Source: Diaporthe sp. PMI_573 (taxonomy: Eukaryota; Ascomycota; Sordariomycetes; Diaporthales; Diaporthaceae). From it: a DNA stretch of 64,000 nucleotides. A program made the translations under genes and the position numbers. The DNA lies in NCBI GenBank assembly GCA_021399435.1, contig JAJTUP010000004.1:1984001-2048000 (forward strand), written 5' to 3'. Below the pieces are notes generated by a model. That model did no database searches. It saw nothing but the letters and a program-made list of their open reading frames with translations, and had not been told where the DNA came from. This document shows, piece after piece, positions 1 through 12,572 of the stretch; position 1 is the stretch's first letter; every line of letters begins with the position of its first letter.

Positions 1-1046
1 TGTTCAACCTTTCGCCCTGTTTTTGCCTCCCCTGCCTGCCTGCCTGCCTCTAGGGTGTGTATATAAAATAGCTGAAACGTCCGATTGAGTGGCGCGTCTT
101 TTTGGCCTGGGGTCTGGGGAAAGAAAACTCAACCATGCGCGGTTTGTTTCCCTCAACGCTCGATGACACCACATCCCACATCCCGCTCCGATACGAGGTC
201 CGAGATGACTGCCGATCTGGAGGGCTTTCAGTCGATTGGGGGGTGCCATGCAGCCCTAGAAATATAATGATATACCTATCGTACGATATTGGGCCCAGGC
301 CCCGAGACGGAAAAGTCAACCAAGCATTACATTGCCGTGGCCCTGGATCTCTTGCGAACCTGTCGGCACGCGTTCCAATGCCAAGCATGTCATGGGTGGG
401 TAGAGGGTGGATGCCCAAGGATGGGAATCTTGAAGAATGCCACCATGGGCGGGGCCCCGGCCTACGCAGCAATCGGCATCGCAACGACTGATGGGATTGT
501 GCGAGGACGGCGACGAGGGGAGTGCGAGGGCACCATGTTCCCCGGCCAGTGCAACCTCACCATGCGGACGGCCAGCTCTGGCCACCGACGATCGTTGCAC
601 GTCTCACAATTGCATGCTGCATGGTACGCATTCAGACTAGACTTGTTTACACATGTACACCATGTACATGTACCGTTGTATTCTTAGGTTAGCCTCGCCG
701 GGGAGTTCTTCCAAACTGTGCGGGATGTCACATTTTGACCCCTGGTCTGTTTTGGTTTTTATTTCGCCTCACTTGTCTCGAGGTGTTCAGCTCGCTTGGC
801 ACGCGCGCGCTGCCCACTGCGCTTCAGCTGGGGGGGGGCGGGGGCCGGGGGGGACATCTCGCTGTGGTTGTGAATTACTGTTACTCCTGACGTCCTTTGG
901 TAGCCAGGTTCTGGTCAGATAAGATAAGATAAAGATTCTGGCGATAAGCTTTTTCGGCTTCACGACGGCCGCCAAGCCCGCGCAACATTCGCGTCACGAC
1001 GGACAAACGTACTCGCGCTGGAGTCAATGTTGGTATTGGATCCAAA
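1..1046. other. Left-edge intergenic region upstream of MTO1
   Basis: No reading frame here resembles a known protein and the overlapping frames on both strands look like chance openings. It starts with a short CCTG run near 31-48. The last 130 bases hold the GATA cluster described separately and would be the MTO1 promoter and leader. A gene ending just left of the window cannot be excluded. Confidence 0.5.
918..946 (+). promoter_or_regulatory. Cluster of four GATA motifs upstream of MTO1
   Basis: GATA cores lie at 918-921, 923-926, 928-931 and 943-946, the first three spaced exactly 5 bp apart. They are about 100 bp upstream of the MTO1 start codon. Fungal GATA factors (AreA/NIT2, SreA, white-collar proteins) bind such sites, often in pairs; assignment of this cluster to any one factor is inference. 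It could also be a simple AGATA microsatellite. Confidence 0.4.
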
Positions 1047-3240
1047 ATGAGGAAGGCATGGCAGCCTCGAGGCCTGAGTAGGCCTGAACGGCTGCTCAGA
1101 CCCCCGACGGCCCTGACAATACATGCACGAACGCCGGGGCGAAGAAGGAACTTTGCGACAGTCTCGCAGGACTCAAGGTACGCGCCAACCCCTAGTTCGC
1201 GCTTTTGAACGCCATTCAACCAGGATTCGTCATCTTGTCTGACACCTCTCGCATAAATACAGGCCCTTCGATGTCGTGGTAATAGGTGGCGGCCACGCCG
1301 GCTCCGAAGCATGCGCCGCTGCCGCCCGGTCCGGCGCGCGCACCGCCCTTGTCACGCCCAAGCTCGACAACCTGGGAGTGTGCAGCTGCAACCCTTCCTT
1401 TGGCGGCATCGGAAAGGGGATTATACTGCGGGAGATCGATGCTTTGGACGGGCTGGCGGGCCGGATCATCGACAAGGCGGGCGTGCAGTTCAAGGTGCTC
1501 AACCGGAAGAAGGGGCCTGCCGTGTGGGGGCCCCGCGCGCAAATCGACAGGGAACTATATAAGAAACACATGCGTGAGGAGCTCGTCAACTATCCTGGGC
1601 TGAGTGTGGTGTTGGGCAGCGTCTCGGACATCGTGGTCGGGCAGGTTCAGGATCCAGACGGACAGAGCCAGGGCACCAAGAGCAAGATCACGGGTGTCAG
1701 GCTCGAGTCTGGAGAAATACTTCCTACGAACAACGTCATTATCACCACGGGGACCTTTCTAGGCGGGGAGATACATATCGGCCTCGAGGCATACCCCTCA
1801 GGTCGCATGGGCGAGGCAGCCACCTTCGGCCTGAGCAAGTCATTACGCGACGCAGGCTTCAAGCTCGGGCGGTTGAAGACCGGGACACCGCCAAGGCTCG
1901 ACAGCAAGACCATCAACTACTCTATTCTCGAGCCACAGGAGGGAGACAATCCGCCCATGCCCTTCAGCTACCTCAACGACACCGTCTCTGTCCAGGACCA
2001 GCTGCTCTGCCACGCAACCTACACCAACGGCGCGACGCATGACGTCGTCCGCGCGAACCTTGACAAGACTATACACATACGGGAGACGGTCAAGGGACCC
2101 CGATACTGCCCCTCGCTCGAGGCCAAGATCGTCCGGTTCGGCCACAAAGAAAGGCACATCGTGTGGCTCGAGCCCGAAGGCTTCAACACGGACGTCGTAT
2201 ACCCGAACGGACTGTCCATGACGGTCCCGGCTGAGGCACAAGAACAGCTGCTGCGCACCATTGCCGGGCTGGAGAACGTCACGATGCTGCAGCCCGGCTA
2301 CGGAGTCGAGTATGACTACGTGGACCCGCGCAGTCTGCGGTCGACACTCGAGACCAAGGCCATCAGGGGCCTGTGGCTCGCCGGCCAGATCAACGGCACT
2401 ACGGGGTACGAGGAGGCGGCTGGACAAGGCATCATCGCAGGCATCAACGCGGGCCGGGCGTCGCAAGGGCTCGAGCCTGTGAGCCTTACCCGCAGCGACG
2501 GGTACATCGGCGTCATGATCGACGACCTGGTGACCAAGGGCGTATCAGAGCCATACCGCATGTTCACAAGCCGCAGCGAGTACCGGCTCTCGACGCGCGC
2601 CGACAACGCCGACACGCGGCTGACGGCCAAGGGCCGGCGGTGGGGCGTGGTATCAGACAGGCGGTGGTCCGCGTACACGGACGAGCAGCAGGTCATGGCA
2701 GACCTGACCAAGGTCCTGCAGGGCCACAACCTCCCGTCTCAGGCGTGGCTGCGCAGTGGGTTCCGCGTCAAGGAGGACACGGTGCGGCGCGACGGCATGG
2801 ACATCCTGCGCCTGGCCAACGTGACCATGGAGACCTTCGCGGAGCGCGGCGTCATCCCCGAGGTCATGGGCTTCCCGGCCCGCGTCCGCGGCAGGGTCGC
2901 CATCGAGGCCGCATACGCGCCATACGTCGTCAGCCAGCTGCGCAGCCGGGACAAGCTCGAGCGCGACGAGCAGCTGCGGCTGCCCGTCGACCTCGACTAC
3001 GACGCCGTCTTCGGCCTGAGCCTGGTCGAGAAGCAGATCCTCAGGGTCACGCGGCCGGAGAACCTCGCGCAGGCGAGGAGGCTGGAGGGCATCACGCCCG
3101 CCGGGTGCATCCGGCTGCTGGGATACGTGCAGCGGGGCGGGGAGAATTCCGCCAGTGAAGCCGCCGAGCTGGAGCCCCTGGCCGCCCCGGGAGAGGACCA
3201 GGAGACCATGGATGCGAAGGCAAGGGTGGCCGAGCTGTAA
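1047..3240 (+). CDS. MTO1: Mitochondrial tRNA uridine-34 carboxymethylaminomethyl enzyme, MnmG/GidA family
   Basis: FAD-dependent MnmG/GidA protein that, with the GTPase MnmE/Mss1, modifies wobble uridine 34 of mitochondrial tRNAs. The model is join(1047..1177,1263..3240), 702 aa. The short first exon begins at the ATG in tccaaaATG and encodes an Arg-rich, acid-poor leader typical of mitochondrial import. An 85-nt GT-AG intron then joins in frame to [13 protein letters not shown], the FAD dinucleotide-binding motif. Further family signatures are [11 protein letters not shown], the glycine-rich stretch [14 protein letters not shown], and [10 protein letters not shown] in the C-terminal half. 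Length fits fungal MTO1 (about 650-700 aa). The second exon is intact with no frame breaks. It is convergent with CRD1 2 kb away. The identity is secure; only the choice of start within exon 1 is open. Confidence 0.95.
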
Positions 3241-5293
3241 TGAGGGTGTGGGCACCTCGAGCGTCTGTTTGGAAGCTCGATTAATACACACAAAAAGCGC
3301 CGACGGTACATCGGAATGGGTTGCAGTCGGGGGACCCGAACCCCGTCTGCATCTTATTTTGCAGCAGCGCCTCAAGGCTTGGACGAGCGATAAAGAGTAC
3401 AAAAGATGTACACATAGCCAAAGATCTAGACTTGGACGGCGTCGCGGACGAGCGCCAGGAACACGACAGCCCACGGCCCACTGCCCACGATTGGCCTAGA
3501 GGCGGTATAGGACAGAGAAAATGTCTCAGGCTAATAGAGAACTAGTCGGCTCTCGTGGCAGGTCTGACAGGTGTCATTCACGCTGGCGCTGCCGGGGGAG
3601 GGGGCCGGTTGTCGAGCATGGCTAAAGTTGCCTAGCTCGCTCGCACATGATAATGTCTTAGCGACCTCGTGGTGCACCCCGAGTCTGTGCATAGCAAGCG
3701 ACTATGAGCTTCTACCAAGCCGACGCAACGGCCAACTTTGTACAGAAGAGGAAGAGTGCGCTCCCCCCTAGCAACAAGGGCCATGCCACGGGCTTCCCCA
3801 GAAGTTATGAGAAGGTTCAAGCCATAAACCCGGGATCTTGGAAACATTCAGAAGGATGAATTCTGTATATAAAAAGATTAGGTTAGGTTTTGGGGGCCGT
3901 TAAACTACACATACACACACACCACACACACGCCACATATCGCAACCAATGCCCTGAGGCTTTATGCTCTATATGCATGCAGGCTGTCGAATTAGGCGCA
4001 GGGGCAGGTCTAGACGTCTCGGGTGACACAACAGCACTAGCAGATCTTGGGATCGACAACGAGGATCATTCAGGGCCGCCGTCCGCCGGCCCCACCTGCC
4101 GGCCTACATACCACCCCCCTTGCATTACAGCAGCCTCGCCATTGGTGTCAGGTGTGCGTCCGGACTATCGTAAGAGCCCTATGCCGTGCGGACATATATC
4201 CACTCTCACCGGTCACTAGGATCGTGGCGTCCCACGCGAGAGAGGGACAGGGAGGGGACAGCGCGCGCTCAGGCGTCTCGTAGATCTATCTGTCGGCCGA
4301 CCTAGTGTAGTGGTGTTCGCCGACGGACGGTCACGCCGTCGGGGACTAAGCCACACCCCTCCCCCCCTCCCCGAAGGCAACCTCGCCGATTACTCGCCTA
4401 TTGAAACATTTTTCGCCTGGGAGGGAAATTCGTTAGCGAGCGGCTTGCAAGGGTCTAAATGCCCACGGACGGCGTATCTATATGGGACTATACAATATCG
4501 GAGCACCGCCATTGTTTACTATAGGTGAGCCCGAGCGCGGGAGGCTAGCCCAACCAGGCCTGACTGAAGCATGCCGCTAGCATCATATTGACAGCTCCCG
4601 CCGCTGTGGTCCTGTCGAACTCTGCCGGTCTTCGGTACTTCTGCTTTGCCTTGTACAAATGGGTATAGACTGTGGCAACGGCGCAATTGGAGAGGCTTCA
4701 GAGATTACCAGCTACAGCCGCGTGGGCACTGGAAAGCTCTAGAGTGCTAGCCATGTTACTGACATCAACCCTGCTGTTGATCGTATAACGAGTTGCTGGC
4801 GTCAATGACTGCCCGTGCTCCAGGCAACAGATGCCCGAAACATGGGTCAGGACATTTCGGGAACCCCGGGCATATTTTGGGAATTGCAAGACAGCCTACG
4901 TGTTCAGCCTCAACAAGGTAATTGCTGAGTGAATGGCCGACTAATTAGCCAGGTATTTCGGTCATACTAGCTCTCTATTGGCTGAATGTAGTCGACAGTT
5001 CGTGCCTGTATGTGCCATTTAGGGGCGGGTCATATACAGACATCGGCGGAGCGGCAAAGCTTGGGTGCACTCCTCTTCTCCTGACGTCTCCTGTTGGCAC
5101 CTAGCCTTTCGAGGATTGTCTAGCTCCAAGTCCGTTATTTCTTTCCGATTGTGCGGCTTACGTGCCGGGGAACTCGGACGGTCAAGATGGCATCTGATGT
5201 CCCATAGTGGCCTGACATCATCGCCGGTAGCGCCCAGTCCCAGGAGCCTGGCCCGCTGGATTCCTGCTTAGTGATACATTTCGCTTACATTCG
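3241..5293. other. Convergent intergenic region between MTO1 and CRD1
   Basis: About 2 kb between two 3' ends. All frames are short and none is recognisable. A short (CA)-rich tract lies near 3905-3935. No tRNA fold or mobile-element signature was found. Confidence 0.5.
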
Positions 5294-7085
5294 TCACGGA
5301 CGCTGGCCGCCTTTTTGCCTCTCCTTGATCTCATCATGCGACAGTATCTTCACAGCGTCCTTGCTATACACATAGCTTGCCCCGCTCCAGACTGTTGTAG
5401 TAGCAACAACATACCTATAGTGGCATCGCGTTAGTCCCCGTGCCTTCTGTGTAAGAGGAGCATGCACGCATTCATGACTTCATGTTTTCTCTCTCTCTCT
5501 TTGGATTTGGCAAGGGCGTGCGTAGATCAAGACAACATAACCAGCCAACAGTGGCGCCATGTGGACTTATGAAGCCCTATAGCTCTAGGACCGGAATGGA
5601 CTGCAATGGACCAGCTGATCCAACAAGAAAAGCCCGTTCATGACCGGTCGGTCTCGAATGCCATGACCATAAGTCGGTCCCAAGATGAATTGATCGTAGA
5701 CATGAGGAGAGAAAAGGCTGGTAAAAGGAGCTCCATAAGCACTTACTGCATCACAGTCAAAGGAGTACCGGACACGACCGGCACCAGCGGCGCCATCGTC
5801 GTGAGACCCATCAGCGCAAGCTGAAGGAAAGTGTTGTACTTGCTGATTGTTGTCGGGTGTACCTCGGCAGACGGCAACGAGAAGTCCCAGTACCGCATGA
5901 AGGTCTTTGGCGGTGGCAAAGAGATCCACCGGAAATAAATGGCCGAGATGGCAAGTCCAACATCCCGACCGAGAATGAGAACAGCTAGCCAGACTATTTT
6001 GTCAAGGCATGTTAGCCCAGATCCAAGACCGATGTTCACACAGATGATGAGTTTCGGTCGTTACGGGACTTGACTTGCAAGCGTCCAGGGTGGGCACCCA
6101 TGAGACGGTCACAGGACAGTTGACATCTAAAGGGCCAAAACCCGCCGCCCGAACGGCGGCTTTGAGCTCTGTCGCGGGGCGGAGTAAATATTTACTAACC
6201 AGGTAAGCCGCCCTTTATCGCCAGAGCCACTGTCAAGACCGTCATGAGGGTCTTGTCAGCCATGGGGTCAATGATAGTGCCTACGACGGTGCCCTGATTC
6301 CATTTCCGGGCTATCCACCCGTCGAGGAGATCTGTGATGCCCGCGTAGGCAAACAAGCCCAGTGTCCAGGCATGGTAGTCATGGAGAATGCAGTAGCCAA
6401 TCACTGGGGCCAAAACGAGCCGGGATGCAGTCAACAGGTTAGGGATGGTATAGATATTCTCATGGGCTGCAACAGGGATTGCCTTTTTGAGCACGCTGGC
6501 AATCTTTCCGGGTTGAGATGCTGGCGAGGAAGGCAGGCTACACGAGATCCAGGTATTAGTAAAGGAGACGAGGGAGAGTATAGCTTCAAGGAAATGTTCC
6601 ATCATCTCATCAAAGACGTCATCGGCAGGAAGAATGACACGGTCATGGCGACACATCGCACTCGACTCCAATGTAAGCAATAATCGCGATGCTCTGCCGG
6701 AGGGGCGGCTCGTCATATGCCGATGTGCCCTCCGGCCTGGGGCGGACCGGGATGAGAGGGTGTGGCTGGAAGAGCAGGAACAAATGAGGTGTGAATAAGG
6801 GTTGTCTTACCCTGGCTCCCGCTCCTCTCTCTTCCGCCGCGGCAGTGTGACGGAGACAAATGTCCTCAGCTGAGTGATGCCAAGAGGAGTGGAGGAAGTC
6901 GAGGCACCAGAAACGACTCCGGACGGGGAGCACCTGGTGGAACATCTGAACAATGCCGCGGGGCCCGACACGGCATCCAGAGGGTGCCGCGGAGAGGTGG
7001 TCGGCAACCTGAGACAGCGAGAGGGCTGGATGCCCTGCCCGGCGAGCAAGGCGCGGGCGCTCTGACACGTGATCCTGAGAGACAT
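5294..7085 (-). CDS. CRD1: Cardiolipin synthase, CDP-alcohol phosphatidyltransferase family, mitochondrial inner membrane
   Basis: Transfers a phosphatidyl group from CDP-diacylglycerol to phosphatidylglycerol to make cardiolipin. The model is complement(join(5294..5414,5747..5993,6200..6537,6811..7085)), 326 aa. Exon 1 encodes an Arg/Ser-rich mitochondrial presequence. Exon 2 contains HENIYTIPNLLT and the catalytic signature D-x2-D-G-x2-A-R-x8-G-x3-D-x3-D at about residues 161-186 (DLLDGWIAR ... GTIIDPMAD), with all four aspartates present. Exon 3 carries membrane helices and LGRDVGLAISAIYFRW. The last exon gives the conserved tail VWSGASYVYSKDAVKIL. Every junction is GT-AG and preserves frame. 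The three introns (273, 206 and 332 nt) are longer than most others in the window. The ATG at 7085 is the first in the presequence frame. Identity is firm; exon 4 was found from conservation. Confidence 0.93.
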
Positions 7086-7735
7086 TAGGCGAAGACTTGC
7101 CGGTGTTGGTGGTGGCCGGTGGTCTTATCTGCCTGGGTAGACCTCCTGGTGTGCGGTTTCCAGCCGGCAGGGACGGGGCCGGGCCAGGCGAGCAGTGACT
7201 TGGTGAGGAGGGCGAGGAGTGCGAGCAGGGCGAGCAGGGCGAGGGTGCAATTGGGCATCCACAGCGAGCTATTGCATCCCTGTTCGGGATCTCGTCCGTG
7301 GTTCTGGAGCCGGTGGGCGTTTGATCTGCTAGGAAAAACCCCCCAGAAAGCCTAATAGTTTAAATGGAGGGCGTGGGGATGGATGTACTGTGTGTTACTG
7401 GATGGTGGAGCAGAGCAGTTCTGCCGCGGACTCGAGAGGAACTTGAAACAAACAGCCAGAGGCAGGACCCCACAACACCCAAGGCGCAGGGCTGCGATAG
7501 GTGCGGACGGACGAACTGCAGCTGTGCTATGGTACGGCTAGCCGTGGGCGACACAAGCGTCTGTGCGTCGAAGGAGTAGACGGTACTGAACGTGGTGTGG
7601 ACGTGGGTGTTGACGTTGTTTTTCCCAGTCAGCGATCAGGAGCAAGGAGTAGCAGTGGGGATGTCGGGTGCCGCTTTGACGGTGCCTGCATCAGAAACAA
7701 GGCGCGCGTGCCAGGCGATTGGAGGAGAGTTGTGA

Positions 7736-7802
7736 GGTGGTTGCCGTGGTGGTTGCCGTGGTGGTTGCCGTGGTGGTTGCCGTGGTGGTGGTGGTGGTGG
7801 TG
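7736..7802 (+). repeat. 12-bp tandem repeat running into a GGT tract
   Basis: Four perfect copies of GGTGGTTGCCGT at 7736-7783 are followed by six GGT-type triplets to about 7802. The array makes long artificial frames on both strands (Trp/Pro/Leu one way, Thr/Ala or Pro/Arg/Gln the other), which should not be read as genes. Confidence 0.9.
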
Positions 7803-7966
7803 TGTCGCGTGTCCCCAGTGTCCTCTGGGTATCCTGTGCGTCCTGACGTGCTCTTGACAGCTTGCCAGGCTTGCCTGACAAGCTCAGCCGCAATGCCACC
7901 TGTGTGTATGCACGGCACAGATGTCTTGACACTGTTTCTGTCACTGCCGTCCCCTTGGAAGCCCCT

Positions 7967-7992
7967 GCAGATGCAGATGCAGATGCAGATGC
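7967..7992 (+). repeat. GCAGAT hexamer tandem repeat
   Basis: Four perfect copies of GCAGAT at 7967-7990 plus a partial copy, 165 bp downstream of the 12-bp array in the same gene-free tract. Confidence 0.85.
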
Positions 7993-8675
7993 TGACGGTG
8001 ACGGCGCGGCGTCGAGATTTTCGACCGCCGGCTGGACCACTGCGGGGGAGTGCAAATGATGTCGCCCTGGCACCTTGACTCGATCGTCGGCAGCTCAGCA
8101 GCCGTCAGACGTCAGACGACAGACACCATTACCAGCCCAGCCCAATGGCAGGCCTGGGATGTGGCGGGGTCAGGAGGTGAGGAAGATGCTAGATGTCGCG
8201 CGAGCGGGCGGCGTAGATGTAGAAGCACAACAACTAGAGGAGGGCCAATAGGTTGCAGATGCAGATCCGGTCCAGATTCACGACATGACCCACGCTGGCT
8301 CACAATGTAGACATCGTATCGAGATACTCTGGCTTCCCTCACCGTCGTCACCTAGGAAAAAAACACGCACGCACGCTATCACGCAAAGTGGAGCGATTGC
8401 TGCAGCGTGCGGCCCCACTAACGCGAGAGCCTCATCGTGGCCCGAGACATCCCTGCCCGCCTGCCAGGGCCGAGTTACTGTGTACTGGTAATATTGCTGT
8501 GTATTATATGGCAGTCTGATTGGTATACGACCTCAGTACCTGCCGTGCTACCGTAGGCCGGTACGTGACCCACACCTGCTGCAACCCTCGAGCAGGAAAG
8601 CAAGAGCACAAACCCATGCATGGAGAGTCATAGACCTACATGCTTGGCTGTAAGGTGCAGTGTGGCACTGAGTCT

Positions 8676-8738
8676 GCTTATTGCTTGTTGCTTACTGCTT
8701 ACTGCCTACTGCCTATTGCCTCCTGCCCACTGCCTCGC
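8676..8738 (+). repeat. Degenerate 7-bp tandem array (GCYTANT type)
   Basis: Nine consecutive heptamers: GCTTATT, GCTTGTT, GCTTACT twice, GCCTACT, GCCTATT, GCCTCCT, GCCCACT, GCCTCGC. The phase never slips over 63 bp. It is one of five arrays with a 7-bp period between 8.6 and 23.2 kb. Confidence 0.85.
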
Positions 8739-9940
8739 GCTTTACATCAGCACAGCGCAGCAAGTCACAGCACGCAATCAGTCCATATGAATAACAATGC
8801 GACCACACCGTCGTGTTCGTGCTAGTGCTAGTGCTGGCCCGTCGTCACTTTTTCCCTGGTGTCTTGTTCACCTCGACGCCTGGGCCTCCCGGCCAACCCT
8901 CGCATTCGCTTGTTGGCTCGCGGGAACTCTGCTCAAGGAAATCCGCTCTGGCTCCAATCACACTTGTTTCGCTGCTCCCCTCCCTCGACAGCCTCGTCTC
9001 CAGCACGTCCATGGATGACGATGTCATGACTTGTAGCCTCCTTGTCTACCCGACATCCAGTATATCCCACAACCCATGTCATAACACCGCACACGCCATG
9101 GTTAAGTTCCAGATCTGAGCCAGCAACGTCCTCGCAATCCCACCAGACCACGCGGTGCAGCCCGCCCTGGCCATCCACTGTCATGCAGCCTAGCAGGACC
9201 ACACCAGCGCCATCAGAGCGCAGAGAAGCTGGTCACAGGTTCGCACCATCGCCATGTTTCTACAAGCCTCGACACCCGCAAACCCGACGGCTACAATTAC
9301 AGAACAAACCCATGTGCAGCACAGATCCTCAGGCCCTGGTGCCTGACATTGGAATCAAATCAAACCAACGCGGTGTCAGTGTCAATTAAACCTCCGATGT
9401 CGTCAGCACAGACACGCAGGGAAAACACAGCAGTCACCCAGGTTGGCCAGGTCTATTCCGGCCTGCAGAGGAGGCCTGGCCGACCGGTCTTCTCTCCTCC
9501 TCTCCACCTCTCCACCTCTCCAGGGCATGAGGGACGCGGTCGGCCTGAAATGCCTGTATCGACCTGCCTCCGCCTACACAGTACTACCTATCTCAAGTAT
9601 CCATACACCTGTCTTTGTTTTGTCTGTGTATGGAATGCTACGGGGTACGGGCCGGGGAGGGGGGGTGTGAAGTTGAGGCTACTGCAGCCGCGCCTGATGC
9701 CACCGGATCTGAAGCTAAACAACCATGCCCGATATCATGCCTTGGGTGTCCCATAACAGACTTGCCGTCAGACCGTCTGAACAAGCCTACGAGCCTGCAA
9801 GCCCGGCCCCGGATCCCCTAAAACATGCAACTCGGCTCACCTAGTGCCTTGTCCCCGGCCCTCCTTCATCAAGGGCAAGACCAGCGCTGCACTCTGCAGG
9901 CATCTATCTGTACGACTGTACGAGCGGGCCAGAGATGCGT

Positions 9941-9972
9941 TGGCGCTCTGGCTCTGGCTCTGGCGCTGGCGC
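9941..9972 (+). repeat. TGGCTC/TGGCGC hexamer array
   Basis: About five copies of a 6-bp unit alternating TGGCTC and TGGCGC, in intergenic DNA with no associated gene. Confidence 0.75.
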
Positions 9973-10877
9973 TGCAGCAAAACAACGCTACTTCGTCATC
10001 TATATCGTTCCTCGAGGTTGTCAATATGTGCGCCGACGCGCCAATCCAGGACGCGGTTGTCACACTCCCAGGCCCATAGCAGCTCCTCAGCCCTGCAGGC
10101 GCTTGAGTAACGGCTCATTTGGATCGATCGTGTTTGACAAGTCACATATTACTGCAGGTACATTGCCGGCACTAGTTGCTGTGCCCTCGGCTCTTCTCTG
10201 GCACAAGGTCGGCCATCGCCTCCTTCCGTCAGGTGAGGTCGCAGTCCCAGGTCAGAGTCGCAACTGTCCCACATCCGCAAGCGCGGTCAGAGTGCGGCTT
10301 CACTAGCACAGCAGCTCCACAGTAGGCTGGACGTCATGTTACCGTCGTGATCCCTCCCGGCCACCCGTTGCCTGGGACACCTTGTTGGGTAAGTAGACAG
10401 ATGTTCGCATTAGGGGCCAGCGACGGGTTCCCATGCCGATCCCATGCACATCAAAGTCACTACCCATCTCTAGCGGCCCCTGGGTCCCCTGAAAGTGGCC
10501 TGATATTACTAGCCCGCCTTACATCCCTAGCTGCCCTGACCTTGGCCACTGTGCAGAGCCAGACGCACCTGCTGGCCCGCCATGATGGCCGCTGACCTGC
10601 TGTCCGCATCCGCAACGCCAAATCGCGCGCGGCGGATGAGGTAACAGGAGGAGGGGCGGAGGGGGGTGGGAAGAGGGGCGACGGGGAGGTGCCAGGCTGG
10701 GAGAGTGCGAGAAAGAGGCTGGGTGTCATCGGAAACACAAATCAGAGGAGATGCAGGCGGATGCAGCACCCTGTCTGTTCGCAACGGCGCTCCTCTCCGC
10801 CCTCCACCCACCTATCCATCCGTTCAAATCGCTCAACTCAATCAACCTTCGCCCTCGTCACAGGGTCCCTCCCTCTG

Positions 10878-10904
10878 CAGCACCCAGCACCCAGCACCCA
10901 GCAC
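10878..10904 (+). repeat. CAGCACC 7-bp tandem array
   Basis: Three perfect CAGCACC units followed by a six-base partial unit. Same 7-bp period as the arrays at 8676, 18402, 22356 and 23115. Confidence 0.85.
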
Positions 10905-11394
10905 TAGAGTGGTACCAGCTCCCCAGAAAGCGGTGCAGAGCCTTCTTCTGTATTGCTCACAACCAGGGGTCCAATCTGTCTGTCAGCGGAGCGCCAAAGC
11001 TTAACCCGGAGATGCAAAATGCACCCCTCTGACTTTTTTGAGTTTTCCTCGCCAGGTTGCAACCCCCGATGATACTGCTTGGTAGCTTCCTCCGTGGGTG
11101 CCTTTTGGGCCAAGCCCACCCCTGACGAACAGCGCGCTGGCTGGCCCGCGCGGGCATGTATGCACAGCACAGTCTTGAAACAAGAGAGAGAGAACGAGAG
11201 AGAGTAGGGGGATACAACACAACCGCGAGGAAACTCCAGTCGTGGAAAAAAATTAGCTTGCAACGACATACCCAGCCCTCCGGCCCTCCGCGCGCCGAAA
11301 AAAAGCAAGAAGAGGGGGAAGGGACAAACCCCAGATGCGCAAGAACAGGTGAACTCGAAAACTAAACAGAGGAAAGACTGCGGACTGGTTAGCA

Positions 11395-11414
11395 TAGCCT
11401 AGCCTAGCCTAGCC
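11395..11414 (+). repeat. TAGCC pentamer repeat
   Basis: Four perfect tandem copies of TAGCC in intergenic DNA downstream of the WOPR gene. Confidence 0.8.
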
Positions 11415-12520
11415 CTCGCTGAGGGATATCGCTCCTTGCGCTCAGGCCTATTCTCTTCCCACACTCGTTGGCGTATGCGCGTGAACGTGACGTTGAGCCT
11501 GGCCTGACCACTCTCCTGGTTCGCCGTTGCATCCATCCTTCTCCATTAGCCCATTCCCACGCATACCATCTATGATATCGAATTAGTTTCTTCTGCCCCA
11601 TAATTGACATCAGACTCTTGAAGACGCCCATGCCTGTTTTGTCTCTTACGTACGCACTACCACCTACAAAGTGACAGTCTACGAAAATGGTGCGGAGAAA
11701 TTAGCGATAGATAGATACTTAGTTAGCAAGCAGCAACAACGCAAAAGGAGGAACGCGAATGTGCCACAGTATCACGAATGGACAAATTTCGGGGGAGCTT
11801 CGCAAGAATGAAAGAGAAAACGTCACTCACCCCCCCCCTGGTTTGGCACGGCTTCTAGTAGCATATGGCTAGCTGTCTGATGTTGTAGACTAGGGGCCTG
11901 TCGGTCGGCATAACCCGAGCGCATTTCCTCAGAGGAGGAGTAGTTAGGTTTACACGCTTGGGGGTGCGGCCGAGAACCCAAAGCGGTAATTGTATGAAAA
12001 CACGGTCCCTTTGTTACACCAAGTAGTTTAACCTAGTTATGCTGGCTGCCCAGGTGGCTGGCATTCGCTTGCTTCAGTCCCGAAGTCTTCCTTTCCTTCT
12101 ACCCAACGCAGCAACAACCAATATCCCAGTACATGTCAACAGGCACGCGTTCGACCCCTTTATGGACACAGCGTGTGGTCTCCCCTGACTGGGAAAGTAT
12201 AGACGATGGAAGTATTTGCATTGGTAGGGAGGGAGAAAGAAAAAGTATCCAGATTTTCGGTGACGCCGAACTCCCAGAACATGAATATTGGATATATTTC
12301 CATATCCTGCAGTATGAACATGCCTCATGTGATTTGTCCTAGCCAGACCACTACCACCCGGCCGCTTGGGGACTGTACGTCGCCCCTTAGCCATAATCTT
12401 TCCTGTCACGACAGGAGGAAGAAAACTCCCCTACTCCAATATGTGGTCATTTTGAAGAGAACGAGAAAATTTGGAAGAATAAACAATGCGGCCCCCCAAA
12501 ATTGATTCCCTCACACCCTT

Positions 12521-12572
12521 GGGGGGGATGTCCCCCCCCCCATCAATGCACAAGTTGGGGGCACGTGCCCCC
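12521..12572 (-). other. G/C-tract hairpin and 16-bp CACGTG palindrome in the WOPR 3' flank
   Basis: Seven G at 12521-12527, a 4-nt loop ATGT and a run of ten C from 12532 form a strong potential hairpin. Close by, 12557-12572 is a perfect 16-bp palindrome, five G, CACGTG, five C. Both lie about 450-500 bp downstream of the WOPR stop codon, plausibly in its 3' untranslated region. They could be RNA structures, a CACGTG (bHLH) site or a relic of an inserted element; no function is shown. Confidence 0.45.

Noticed and set aside
3325..3400. T-arm-like GGGGTTCGGGTCCCC on the minus strand
   Set aside because: The arm is perfect but no D arm, anticodon arm or acceptor stem can be drawn around it.
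3874..3888. TTAGGTTAGG resembling a telomere repeat
   Set aside because: Only two imperfect units without the TTAGGG sequence; not telomeric.
7636..8073. Pro/Arg/Gln and Ala/Ser-rich minus-strand frames
   Set aside because: They are translations of the 12-bp and GCAGAT tandem repeats.
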